Origin: Planctomycetota bacterium
GTDB taxonomy: Bacteria; Planctomycetota; Phycisphaerae; WQYP01
Length of the DNA stretch: 36,542 bases
Direction of reading: 5' to 3'
Assembly (NCBI GenBank): GCA_021852225.1
Contig: JAJZOA010000013.1
Span: 1-36,542, forward strand
The translations under genes were made by a program, and so were the position numbers. The notes under the pieces were generated by a model. The model ran no database searches and was not told the origin of the DNA. It was given only the letters and a program-made list of their open reading frames with translations. This document shows, one piece after another, positions 8,646-15,899 of this stretch; within the stretch, counting starts at the first letter, position 1, and each line of letters opens with the position of its first letter.

Positions 8646-9053
8646 GAAAACTCCAACTCATCTGGTCCAAGGTGCGCGAAACATTCCAACCGGAATTCAT
8701 GTTTCCCCGCGGCTGAACGAATTTATACGCCATGCCTGGCCCCTGGTATTTACAGACCCGGGCATATTCCGGATACTCAATACCGGCTGACCAGCCGAAT
8801 CAGCCGAAGATTCTTAACGCAAAATTACCCGCCGGAGTACGGGCAGGCAAGTAAATCGGGCGGGCCGCCTGTTCGGAACTTGCCCGATTCTTTAGAAGGA
8901 ACCTGAAAAGCATCCGGGCGCGCCGACAGCCGCTTCCGCCATATGGCGTTTCTGCACCCGCTGCAGACCGGCCATTGAAGATTCGCAATGTCCCGGAGCG
9001 AGCCGTTCTGCAACCGGTTCGGCATATCCCGACAGAATCGCGGCACCGATTGT
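8646..9053. other. Intergenic region without a recognisable gene
   Basis: About 400 bp between two leftward genes. Open frames here lack ribosome sites and known protein patterns. A 7-bp inverted repeat (GGCAAGT 8846-8852, ACTTGCC 8878-8884) is the only structure seen. It has no T tract, so a terminator is not supported. The region must carry the DUF4416 operon promoter. Confidence 0.5.
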
Positions 9054-9887
9054 CTAATGTTTTTGAATATCAATTGTCCATCCGGCGTTGGCGGGCGGTG
9101 GCCGCACATGGAAATCGTGGTGCATTGCTGCATTCACGTTCACTTTGGTCAGCACCGCCAACGTCGGTGTGGAATCGGGATCAATGCGCAAAATGCGAAC
9201 CGGCAGATCCAATTTCGGGTCAATCCAAAGTTCCAGCCGCTTAAACGTAAACGCCTTGGGGTCTTTCGGAACCAGTTTCAGGTGAATGAGTCCCGCGTCC
9301 GTTTTCACGGCCGGCACAAGCGAGACCGTAAATTGTTTTTCCACCACCGCCGGACTTTGCCCGATCGGAATGGGAATTGGCCCCTGACCAAGTTTCAACG
9401 GATTATAATGCGTTCCAGGACGAGCCACCTGAACCTTGCGATAGATTTTTGCCGCACCGTCGCGATCAATCAGCCAGCGCCCGTCAAACACAATATCGTG
9501 ATTCGCATGACGACGGGCGATCGCACCATCCACCACCATTATGTTGAAACGGATATCAAACCGTGTGCGGCCTTTCACGGTCTGATACCAGATTTTTCCA
9601 ATATTGATATCTTTTTCATCGGTTCGCAAATGGTGCACGCTCATGCGGATATCCGCCGAAAAACTATGCAGCGTTTGCCCGCGTTCGTCCAGCCGCTTAA
9701 GCCATTTATAGACGGCTGCCCCCACAGGAAGGGAAACCGTCGCGGTACGGGTGGCCGGCGCGGGATACCCTTGGGCATCGCTGCTTCCGCGGCATAAGGC
9801 CACACCGCCAAGCAGCATGGCGAAAAAAAGCGGTAACGCCAAACGGCACGGCTTCATATCCTCAGGCCGTATTTTTCCAGTCAACAT
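9054..9887 (-). CDS. LolA-fold periplasmic protein with signal peptide
   Basis: Codes for 277 residues. ATG 9887 is preferred because GGAG lies 6 nt upstream. A second ATG at 9857 has a too-close site but starts directly at the signal peptide (MKPCRLALPLFFAMLLGG). After the signal comes a beta-rich protein: SFSADIRMSVHHLRTDEKDINIGKIWYQTVKGRTRFDIRF, a GRWLIDRD-like strand, then FTFKRLELWIDPKLDLPVRILRIDPDSTPTL. This is the layout of the LolA/LppX fold, an open beta-barrel that carries lipids or lipoproteins through the periplasm. Planctomycetes have many such proteins and the specific cargo is unknown. Its start overlaps the end of the HAD phosphatase gene by 7 bp, so they form an operon. Confidence 0.7.
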   Translation of the reverse strand: MLTGKIRPEDMKPCRLALPLFFAMLLGGVALCRGSSDAQGYPAPATRTATVSLPVGAAVYKWLKRLDERGQTLHSFSADIRMSVHHLRTDEKDINIGKIWYQTVKGRTRFDIRFNIMVVDGAIARRHANHDIVFDGRWLIDRDGAAKIYRKVQVARPGTHYNPLKLGQGPIPIPIGQSPAVVEKQFTVSLVPAVKTDAGLIHLKLVPKDPKAFTFKRLELWIDPKLDLPVRILRIDPDSTPTLAVLTKVNVNAAMHHDFHVRPPPANAGWTIDIQKH

Positions 9888-10522
9888 GTCAAACTCCGTT
9901 GAGTCCCGCCCGCCGATTGGACCGGTACTCGAAACTGCCCCGGGGATTTAATCAGTTCAATAATATGGTCCAGCCTGGAAACATGAAACGTTGCCTGATG
10001 GGCGAAAGCTGGTGGTGCCTGGGGATCATCAAGAAGCAGCACACTTTCCACGCCTGCGGCGGCGGCCGCCTGAAGATCAAAAATATAATCCCCGACCATC
10101 AGTGTTTCCGTCGGTTTGGCATTCAGTTTTCGCAGGATCATCCCGATGCTCTCCGGATGCGGCTTGAACGGCGGTTGATCGCGCGAAACAGCCAAGTCAA
10201 ACGCCAGATCACATCTCGCCACAATTCGATTCATGCTTTTACCGCTGTTGCGGGTCAATAATGCGCTGCGTATATTCCGCCCCCGAAGGTGACATAGCAG
10301 ATCCCGCGCACCTGGTCGGAGTGTCGACTTTTCCGCAGCCATATTTTCATATCGCTCCAGCACCGCGATGGACCGGGCGCGGCGAGGCTCAGGCAGCGTG
10401 TCAATCCATTCCAGTATCGGCACGCGTTCGGTCAGGCCGAGTTCCAGTCGCAAAGAATCGAAATCCAAAGCATCGTGGGTAAGCGTGCCATCCATATCAA
10501 AAATCACGAGGTTGTAAGGCAT
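9881..10522 (-). CDS. HAD-superfamily hydrolase (phosphoglycolate-phosphatase-like)
   Basis: Codes for 213 residues. ATG 10522 has GGAG 8 nt upstream and starts directly at the fold (MPYNLVIFDMDGTL). A longer frame to 10600 adds a tail without family resemblance. All four HAD motifs are visible: FDMDGT with the nucleophile D9 and acid D11, LLTRN (motif II), the lysine in FKPHPESI (motif III), and VGDYIFDLQAA (motif IV). A helical cap sits between motifs I and II (about 15-85). The likely role is a small-molecule phosphatase. The substrate cannot be named. It is followed by the LolA-fold gene with a 7-bp overlap, and is divergent from the retron-like unit. Confidence 0.88.
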   Translation of the reverse strand: MPYNLVIFDMDGTLTHDALDFDSLRLELGLTERVPILEWIDTLPEPRRARSIAVLERYENMAAEKSTLRPGARDLLCHLRGRNIRSALLTRNSGKSMNRIVARCDLAFDLAVSRDQPPFKPHPESIGMILRKLNAKPTETLMVGDYIFDLQAAAAAGVESVLLLDDPQAPPAFAHQATFHVSRLDHIIELIKSPGQFRVPVQSAGGTQRSLTC

Positions 10523-10829
10523 TCCGCCGGCTCCAATCACAACACGCCGGATTATAGCCGATAATTCCATCCGGAGCCTGTCGCCTGATGCCTCCTTCAA
10601 CCAAAAAGTCTTATCGCGGACCTGTTGTTGGTGGCCGTGGTTCAGCGGATATTCAGGCGTACTGTTCTATCGGGAACTTGAAACATCGCACGCATGTCGG
10701 CGGGAAATCCTGTCAGAGGCATCAAGGCTTGAGTCGTTCCGACGGGTCGAATTCCGCCGATTTTGCGTCTCGCCGCAGCTTCGACTCCACATTTACGCCT
10801 TAGGACACGCCATTCGTCGCCGTCCGCCT
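10523..10829. other. Gene-free stretch between the HAD operon and the retron-like unit
   Basis: About 300 bp without a credible gene. A 71-codon open frame on the plus strand (10588-10803) has no ribosome site and looks like chance text. The stretch should hold the promoter of the leftward HAD operon. Confidence 0.5.
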
Positions 10830-10839
10830 CCCACGTGGG
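10830..10839. promoter_or_regulatory. Perfect 10-bp palindrome CCCACGTGGG upstream of the retron promoter
   Basis: A self-complementary site with a CACGTG core, 21 bp before the -35 element of the retron-like promoter and 3 bp before the first arm of a longer inverted repeat. Its position fits an operator, but no regulator is known. Confidence 0.3.
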
Positions 10840-10842
10840 TTC

Positions 10843-10883
10843 ACCTTCCGGCTGGCCGGTTTGCGATCTGGGTTCCGGAAGGT
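10843..10883. repeat. 9-bp inverted repeat overlapping the retron promoter (operator candidate)
   Basis: ACCTTCCGG (10843-10851) and its exact complement CCGGAAGGT (10875-10883). The arm centres are 32 bp apart, close to three helical turns. The second arm lies in the -35/-10 spacer and ends on the first base of the -10 element. The -35 hexamer lies between the arms. This geometry suits a dimeric or looping repressor, but it is an inference. Confidence 0.4.
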
Positions 10884-10888
10884 ATCAT
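10861..10888 (+). promoter_or_regulatory. Sigma70-like promoter of the retron-like ncRNA
   Basis: TTGCGA (10861-10866), a 16-bp spacer and TATCAT (10883-10888, five of six to consensus). Transcription should start around 10894-10896, one to three bases before the first arm of the a1/a2-like repeat at 10897. A promoter found independently of the RNA that points at the RNA's expected 5' end is good mutual support. Confidence 0.6.
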
Positions 10889-10894
10889 TTTGTC

Positions 10895-11037
10895 AGGTGT
10901 CTTGGCGGCGCTCCAATGCAGAGCGCAGGCTGACGTTTCGTCAGCCGGGCCTTCATGGCTCTGTTTCCAGAATCTGCGACACCGGTCGCACCGGTGTGCA
11001 AGACACAGGGGCCGGGTGTTAAAACCCGGCCTTTTTT
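10895..11037 (+). ncRNA. Candidate retron msr-msd RNA
   Basis: Seen in order: arm a1 GTGTCTTG (10897-10904); a G at 10905 in the position of the branching guanosine; hairpin 1, GCGCTC/GAGCGC with a 7-nt loop (10908-10926); hairpin 2, a perfect 8-bp GGCTGACG/CGTCAGCC stem with a TTT loop (10928-10946); a weak 5-bp hairpin 3 (10947-10961); hairpin 4, ACACCGGT/ACCGGTGT with a CGC loop plus two more pairs after a bulge (10976-10999); arm a2 CAAGACAC (10999-11006), complementary to a1; then an intrinsic terminator. UUU-loop stems in the msr are known recognition elements for retron reverse transcriptases. The msr would be about 10905-10946 and the msd roughly 10947-10998, giving a short msDNA of about 50 nt. 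The RNA lies directly upstream of the RT gene, as in retrons. The exact branch point and msd limits are inference. Confidence 0.65.
11010..11037 (+). terminator. Intrinsic terminator between the ncRNA and the RT gene
   Basis: A perfect 8-bp stem, GGCCGGGT (11010-11017) with ACCCGGCC (11024-11031), a 6-nt loop and then six T (11032-11037). It follows the a2 arm by 3 bp and ends 48 bp before the RT start codon, so the ncRNA would be made as a separate transcript of about 143 nt and the RT by readthrough or from another start. Confidence 0.8.
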
Positions 11038-11085
11038 ACTATCCATTGAATTTGGATTTAACGATAATCCACACAAGGTGCTCCG

Positions 11086-11973
11086 ATGGGCTTTTTTTCA
11101 AAGCTATTTGGCGGCGACAGAAAACCGGACGGGCCGCTGACACTTGGCGAATTGGCCCGACGCCTGAAAATGGACGAATCGGCTCTAGCAAATCTGCCGG
11201 TTCACTATTCGGCTAAGCAGATTCCCAAACGGTCTGGTGGTCTGCGGCAACTGCATGTGCCGGACAAGACTCTGGCGGACCTTCAGCGGACGATACTTCA
11301 CCGACTTCTGGCAACACTGGCGATTCATCCGGCGGCTACCGCGTTCCGCAAAGGAAAGTCTGTGGTGAACAACGCCGGACCCCATTGTCGGAAAGCTTTA
11401 ATTATCAAATTGGATGTAAAGGACTTTTTCGGAACCACCACCGCGCGGCGGGTGGAGGACTATTTTCGCGCCATTGGCTGGAATTCTCAGGCGGCAAGGC
11501 GATTGACCGAGTTGACTACGCTTAATGATGGATTGCCCCAAGGTGCCCCCACCAGCCCGGCCTTAAGCAATCTCGTGAATTACCAGATGGATGTTCGGAT
11601 GGCGGCAATAGCTCAAAATAATGGCGCCGCTTATACACGCTATGCCGATGACATCACCTTCTCGTTTGATGAATCAGCAACGCGGACCATGACCGCACTG
11701 GTTATATATCGCGCCAGAAATACACTCCGGGACTTTGGGTACCGGATGCATAGTGGCCACAAACTGCGAATAGTCAGATCGCATCAGCGGCAACTGGTAA
11801 CGGGACTGGTGGTGAATCAAAAGCCCAATCTGTCGCGCAAAACCCGCCGCTGGTTGCGCGCTGTGCAACATCGCGTGGCCAATGGAAAAGAAGCCACGCT
11901 TACGCCGGGACAACTTGCGGGCTGGCACGCATTGCAAAAGATGATTCATCAGCAAACCACCGCCGGCAAATAG
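11086..11973 (+). CDS. Retron-type reverse transcriptase
   Basis: Codes for 295 residues. AAGGTG (11075-11080) lies 5 nt before the ATG. An N-terminal helical part (LTLGELARRLKMDESALANL, 18-37) is followed by the fingers/palm text IPKRSGGLRQLHVPD (46-60). Catalytic aspartates are D110 (KLDVKDFF) and D188-D189 in YADD (186-189). LPQGAPTSPALSNL (150-163) is the RT motif 4 region. Both retron hallmarks are present: NAGPH at 96-100 (NAxxH) and VTG at 238-240, followed by the thumb text NQKPNLSRKTRRWLRAVQHR. Length is normal for a retron RT without a fused effector, and no maturase or nuclease domain is present. The protein would copy the msd part of the RNA encoded just upstream, starting from a 2'-OH, to make msDNA. 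It begins with an amphipathic stretch MGFFSKLFGG of unknown meaning. No known effector gene is adjacent. Confidence 0.92.
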   Translation: MGFFSKLFGGDRKPDGPLTLGELARRLKMDESALANLPVHYSAKQIPKRSGGLRQLHVPDKTLADLQRTILHRLLATLAIHPAATAFRKGKSVVNNAGPHCRKALIIKLDVKDFFGTTTARRVEDYFRAIGWNSQAARRLTELTTLNDGLPQGAPTSPALSNLVNYQMDVRMAAIAQNNGAAYTRYADDITFSFDESATRTMTALVIYRARNTLRDFGYRMHSGHKLRIVRSHQRQLVTGLVVNQKPNLSRKTRRWLRAVQHRVANGKEATLTPGQLAGWHALQKMIHQQTTAGK

Positions 11974-12305
11974 CCGCCATGCGGTATTGCGGGCACAAAT
12001 ATGCAGTGCCAACGTGTTGCCCTCCGCTCTGCCCAGGTCACCTGTTCTTAATTGGACGGGTGTTGCACTTTTCTGTCAGGTATTGTCCGGAAATGCGACT
12101 ACTATATAGGAATGGGCCGCCGGCGAACCGGCATGCCGGAAGGACACCGCAGATTCCCGCTTCGCGGAAATCGCGAATATTTCGGCCAGCGCCCAAAAGG
12201 CAACAGAATGATCTTACGCGCCGCAAAACCCCTTGGAAAGCTGAACAATCGCTTCCTGCTGAAGCACACCGCGAGGATCGTCAACGGCCCAGACGGATAG
12301 CATTC
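11974..12305 (+). other. Gap after the RT gene; weak promoter-like site, no clear effector
   Basis: No gene is supported. The frame of the following gene stays open back to 11979, but the extra 109 residues are low-quality text rich in Arg and Pro without a ribosome site. TTGTCC (12083-12088), 16 bp and TATAGG (12105-12110) form a weak promoter candidate for the downstream gene. GC-rich short hairpins follow (around 12118-12175). Confidence 0.4.
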
Positions 12306-14525
12306 ATGACACGAAAAAGGCGATTGCTGATCATACGGATATTAGTCGCGCTGGGCGTTCTGGCGATTGCGTCGCGGCTGATTATTCATATACTTCGCGC
12401 CGGCGTTCCTGTGGTCGCCAGGCCACCCGCGTGGCGGCTGATTCATGCCGATTCGCCTTACTTGCGGGCACATGCCCGAGACCTGGTTCGCTGGCGTCCA
12501 TGGGGCCAGGCGGCGTTTGCTGCTTCCCGGAAACTTAACAAACCGATTTTTCTGACGGTCGGTTATGCGGCGTGCCACTGGTGTCGCGTCATGGACCGCC
12601 AGTCTTTTCGCAATCCACAGATTGCGGCCCTGATAAACCGCTATTTTATTCCGGTGGTGGTGGATTCCGAGCAGCGTCCGGATATTAATCATCAGATGAT
12701 GGCCTTTGTAGAAATATCCACCGGTTCAGGCGGCTGGCCGCTGAATGTGTTTCTTACTCCACATGGCCGGCCGTTTGCGGGTGGAACCTACTTTCCGGCA
12801 AAGACGGCATATGGCATTACCGGCCTGTCCACACTTCTGCCAAAAATCCACGGGTTATGGTTGCACCATCACGGCAAACTGACCGCATTTGCCCGGCGCG
12901 TTGAGCTTGTTCTAAATGCCATGCGGCGGAGTTCTATCCGCAAAAGCGGCAAGCAAAATATTTTGACTGTGTGCGCAGCTGATCTGCATATGTTAATGAC
13001 CGACTTTGATTTCCGAGAAGGCGGATTCGGCAAAGGTCCTAAATTCCCGCAATGCCCGACACTGGATTTTCTACTGAACCTGTACCATCGGACCTCTAAC
13101 CGCAAGGCGCTGCGGATGGTGACTCAAACATTGGCGGCCATCGACCGTGGTGGAATTCATGATCAACTTGGCGGTGGCTTTTTCCGCTACGCCATTGACC
13201 GGAAGTGGCGCGTGCCGCATTACGAGAAAATGCTGTCGGATCAGGCCCAATTAACGGAAACCTGTCTGACGGTCTGGCGAATGAACCATCATCCCCGCTG
13301 GGCGAAGGTCGCAAACAGCACGCTGGCCTTTACTTTGCGGGATATGCAGGCGGCCAGCGGCAGATTTTATACCGCCTTGGGTGCGGACAGTCGACCCGTC
13401 GATGGAAGCACCTCGGAAAAGGATGGAGCATATTATGTTTGGACCTTCGGCCAGATCAGTCACGTTCTTGGTCAAAATACGGCCGATTTCCGCCTGCGAT
13501 ATGGTATTGAACCCGCCAAGCCGGGGCAGGCGGAACGCGGTCGGCCGCTGCACATTGCCATGGCGACAAAGGCGATTGCCGCAATATATCATCAGCCGTT
13601 GGCGGAAGTTTTGCGAGCGCTTCATCGGGATCGACAACTGCTGCTTGCAACCCGCAGGCGGCGTCCACATCCTTTAGTGGACAATAAATCAATCACAAGT
13701 TGGAACGCACAAATGATTCAGGCCCTGGCGGAGGCGGGTTGTGCCCTTGGCAATCCGCGCTACACACAGGCCGCGGAAAAGGCCGCCGGCTTTATTCAGG
13801 ATCATATGTACGATGCCCGGCGAGGAATATTGTTTCGCAGTTGGGACAATGGACGTGCGTCAATTCCCGGCATGCTTTCCGATTATGCCGATACCATTTC
13901 GGCTCTGCTTGCGCTTTATCAGACCACACTGCATATTCAATGGTACAAGTTTGCCCTGCAACTGCAGCGCGACCAGGACAAATGGTTTTATGATGCGCGA
14001 TCAGGCGGGTATTTCACCACACCATCGACTGACACGGGTGTATACCGCCGATGGAAAAACCGTTCGGACGGCTCAACGCCTTCGGGCAACGCTGTAGCGG
14101 TTCACAATCTGCGCATTGTGTCCGCGCTGACGCGCGATCCACATTGGCGGCATGAATTGCGGCAAACCACCGCGTTTTACACCGCCATGCTGGCCGACCA
14201 CCCGGATGCCATGCCCGCCATGCTGGCCGCCCTGGCGAATGCCCGCACACCAGTTGGCGAAATTGTGATTGCCGGTCGCAGGGATTCCTCGGGCGTTGAG
14301 CAAATGCTGCGGGCGGTGTGGCGAAAGTACACCCCGAATGAAATTGTGGTTGGATCGATTGCCGGAGAGGGACGACGATATCTGATGACATGCCTGCCGC
14401 GGCTTGCCTTCATGAAAATGGCCGGTAACCGGGCAACAGCGTATGTGTGTCGCAATTTTACCTGCCAGGCCCCCACAACTTCGGTCGCCCGATTGCGGAC
14501 GCTGTTAAGCGGCATGTCCCGGTAA
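12306..14525 (+). CDS. Membrane-anchored DUF255/thioredoxin-fold protein (YyaL/SSP411-like)
   Basis: Codes for 739 residues from ATG 12306. This start puts a basic N-terminus and one membrane helix (about 7-30) ahead of the family's usual opening. The ribosome site is poor. The N-terminal thioredoxin-like domain is clear: SPYLRAHARDLVRWRPWGQAAF-like text, NKPIFLTVGYAACHWCRVMD with the CHWC pair at 90-93, then GGWPLNVFLTPHGRPFAGGTYFP. The rest matches the (alpha/alpha)6-barrel part of the family: GKGPKFPQCPTLDFLL, DQLGGGFFRYAIDRKWRVPHYEKML, and DNKSITSWNAQMIQALAEAG. Family members are usually soluble and about 680 residues long, so a membrane anchor is unusual. The function of the family in bacteria is unsettled. 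It is convergent with the PaaK-like gene, 15 bp between stops. Confidence 0.88.
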   Translation: MTRKRRLLIIRILVALGVLAIASRLIIHILRAGVPVVARPPAWRLIHADSPYLRAHARDLVRWRPWGQAAFAASRKLNKPIFLTVGYAACHWCRVMDRQSFRNPQIAALINRYFIPVVVDSEQRPDINHQMMAFVEISTGSGGWPLNVFLTPHGRPFAGGTYFPAKTAYGITGLSTLLPKIHGLWLHHHGKLTAFARRVELVLNAMRRSSIRKSGKQNILTVCAADLHMLMTDFDFREGGFGKGPKFPQCPTLDFLLNLYHRTSNRKALRMVTQTLAAIDRGGIHDQLGGGFFRYAIDRKWRVPHYEKMLSDQAQLTETCLTVWRMNHHPRWAKVANSTLAFTLRDMQAASGRFYTALGADSRPVDGSTSEKDGAYYVWTFGQISHVLGQNTADFRLRYGIEPAKPGQAERGRPLHIAMATKAIAAIYHQPLAEVLRALHRDRQLLLATRRRRPHPLVDNKSITSWNAQMIQALAEAGCALGNPRYTQAAEKAAGFIQDHMYDARRGILFRSWDNGRASIPGMLSDYADTISALLALYQTTLHIQWYKFALQLQRDQDKWFYDARSGGYFTTPSTDTGVYRRWKNRSDGSTPSGNAVAVHNLRIVSALTRDPHWRHELRQTTAFYTAMLADHPDAMPAMLAALANARTPVGEIVIAGRRDSSGVEQMLRAVWRKYTPNEIVVGSIAGEGRRYLMTCLPRLAFMKMAGNRATAYVCRNFTCQAPTTSVARLRTLLSGMSR

Positions 14526-14540
14526 TTTTCGTATCCTGGT

Positions 14541-15899
14541 TTACCGGACTGACCGCAGATCCAGAAACCGGATTGGCTTGCGGGAATTGTGGCCGGCCCG
14601 CAGGCGGGCCATTTGCGCCGCGCTGCTTGGCTTTATATCGGGTGCCACTTTCAAGCTGGCGGATGCGGCCTGCCGTATCTGGCGGCACAATGCCGGAATT
14701 GCAGCCGCGGGAACGTTTAACTGTATATGGATCAATATATCATCGCTTAAATCGTGTCGGCTTCGCACCACCAGAATATAATCATGAATTTCCGGCTTTG
14801 AATTAAGCAGATCCACTATGGCGGCCGTATAAACCGTGACTCCGCGTACTTTTAACATCTGAGCCTGACGACCAAGAATCGGACCGAGCCGCGGAGTGGT
14901 GCGGCCGCAGGGACACGGGTCGGTATACAGCGCTGCGAGGTCTCCGGTGGCGAAACGAACCAGCGGCATACCCTGCACGCCCAGTGGCGTGATTACCACC
15001 TGGCCAACAGTTCCGGGCCAGACCGGTTGATTCTGTTGATCCAGAATTTCCACTATACCCAGCGCCGGGTTCAAATGGCCTCCACCACACCGCGGCCCCT
15101 GCGCAAATGTGGTGCACGTTTCCGTCGATGCGCAGGTACTCAGAACACGAACCGCCGGCAGATTCAGACTTCTGGCGACACATTTGGCCAGCGAATTGGG
15201 GTGAAGATCAGCATCCCGAAGGGGTTCGCCAATGCCGATGGCGGCCTGAAGCTTTATGCCATTAGCCGCGAGACCGGTCGGCGCATGAGCGACCAGGGAT
15301 GGGACCGTAATCAGAAATACCCGGATATGTGGCGGAATCAGCCGCTTAAGAAGGGGAATATTTGGAAAATATTGCGAGCCTGCGCGCACACACGTGGCAC
15401 CCAGCTTTTGAGCGCCAAGCCAATAGGCCAGGCCCGCGACAAACATGCGGTCCATTGCCACGGCCACCACCAGCATATCGCCCCGGTTCAGCCCGGCGAT
15501 ATTCAGAGCCACAGCCTCATTTTCCGCCAACCGCTGAAGGTCCGCTTGTGTCAGGCCGACACGCAATGGCTGACCCGTGGTGCCGGAGGTGGTGACCCAT
15601 TCGGCGATCTGGTGGCCCGGCACAGCCAGCGCATCGGCCTGAGCCACGGCTAGATCAGCTTTGGTGGTCAGTGGCATATCCATCAAATTAAGCACGGACA
15701 ATTCACCGCGACACGCGCCGACAATGTGGCGAAGCCGACGGTTCAAGTCCGACCGCATCGCCCATCTCAAATGCTCCGCAAACCGTCGCCGCTGGAGCGC
15801 CTGCCAGCGTTTGACGGGCCAGAACAGCGGACGACCGGCGGGAATAATAGCCGCCGCCGGCAAGGCGGATACCGATCTTTTCAGATTGCCTTTCATCAT
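14541..15899 (-). CDS. PaaK-like adenylate-forming enzyme (acyl-CoA ligase family)
   Basis: Codes for 452 residues. Its ATG overlaps the stop of the lipoprotein gene as ATGA. It carries the AMP-binding P-loop TTSGTTGQP (103-111), an aromatic/acidic STCASTETCTTFAQG-like segment, RFATGDLAAL (ATP-ribose binding Asp), and PCPCGRTTPRLGPILGR. The cysteine-containing CPCGR block is typical of phenylacetate-CoA ligase relatives. A C-terminal subdomain follows (MLKVRGVTVYTAAIVDLL). It should activate a carboxylic acid as an acyl-AMP and perhaps pass it to CoA or a carrier protein. As the last gene of an operon with an exporter, a lipoprotein and a LolA-like protein, it could supply the starter acid of an aryl-polyene-like lipid. 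The substrate is unknown. Confidence 0.82.
   Translation of the reverse strand: MMKGNLKRSVSALPAAAIIPAGRPLFWPVKRWQALQRRRFAEHLRWAMRSDLNRRLRHIVGACRGELSVLNLMDMPLTTKADLAVAQADALAVPGHQIAEWVTTSGTTGQPLRVGLTQADLQRLAENEAVALNIAGLNRGDMLVVAVAMDRMFVAGLAYWLGAQKLGATCVRAGSQYFPNIPLLKRLIPPHIRVFLITVPSLVAHAPTGLAANGIKLQAAIGIGEPLRDADLHPNSLAKCVARSLNLPAVRVLSTCASTETCTTFAQGPRCGGGHLNPALGIVEILDQQNQPVWPGTVGQVVITPLGVQGMPLVRFATGDLAALYTDPCPCGRTTPRLGPILGRQAQMLKVRGVTVYTAAIVDLLNSKPEIHDYILVVRSRHDLSDDILIHIQLNVPAAAIPALCRQIRQAASASLKVAPDIKPSSAAQMARLRAGHNSRKPIRFLDLRSVR

Noticed and set aside
8846..8884. Inverted repeat GGCAAGT/ACTTGCC
   Set aside because: Only 7 bp with a 25-bp gap, within expectation for GC-rich intergenic DNA.
11086..11973. 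RT as part of a diversity-generating retroelement or group II intron
   Set aside because: No maturase or HNH domain and no intron domain V/VI fold are seen, and no near-repeat of a template region was noticed nearby. The NAxxH and VTG motifs point to a retron.
11979..12305. N-terminal extension of the DUF255 gene, or a small effector gene after the RT
   Set aside because: The open frame has no ribosome site, reads as Arg/Pro-rich text without a pattern, and the start at 12306 gives a proper anchor helix.
14519..14547. 7-bp inverted repeat CCGGTAA/TTACCGG spanning two convergent stop codons
   Set aside because: Tempting as a shared terminator, but there is no T tract on either side and both arms are partly fixed by stop codons.
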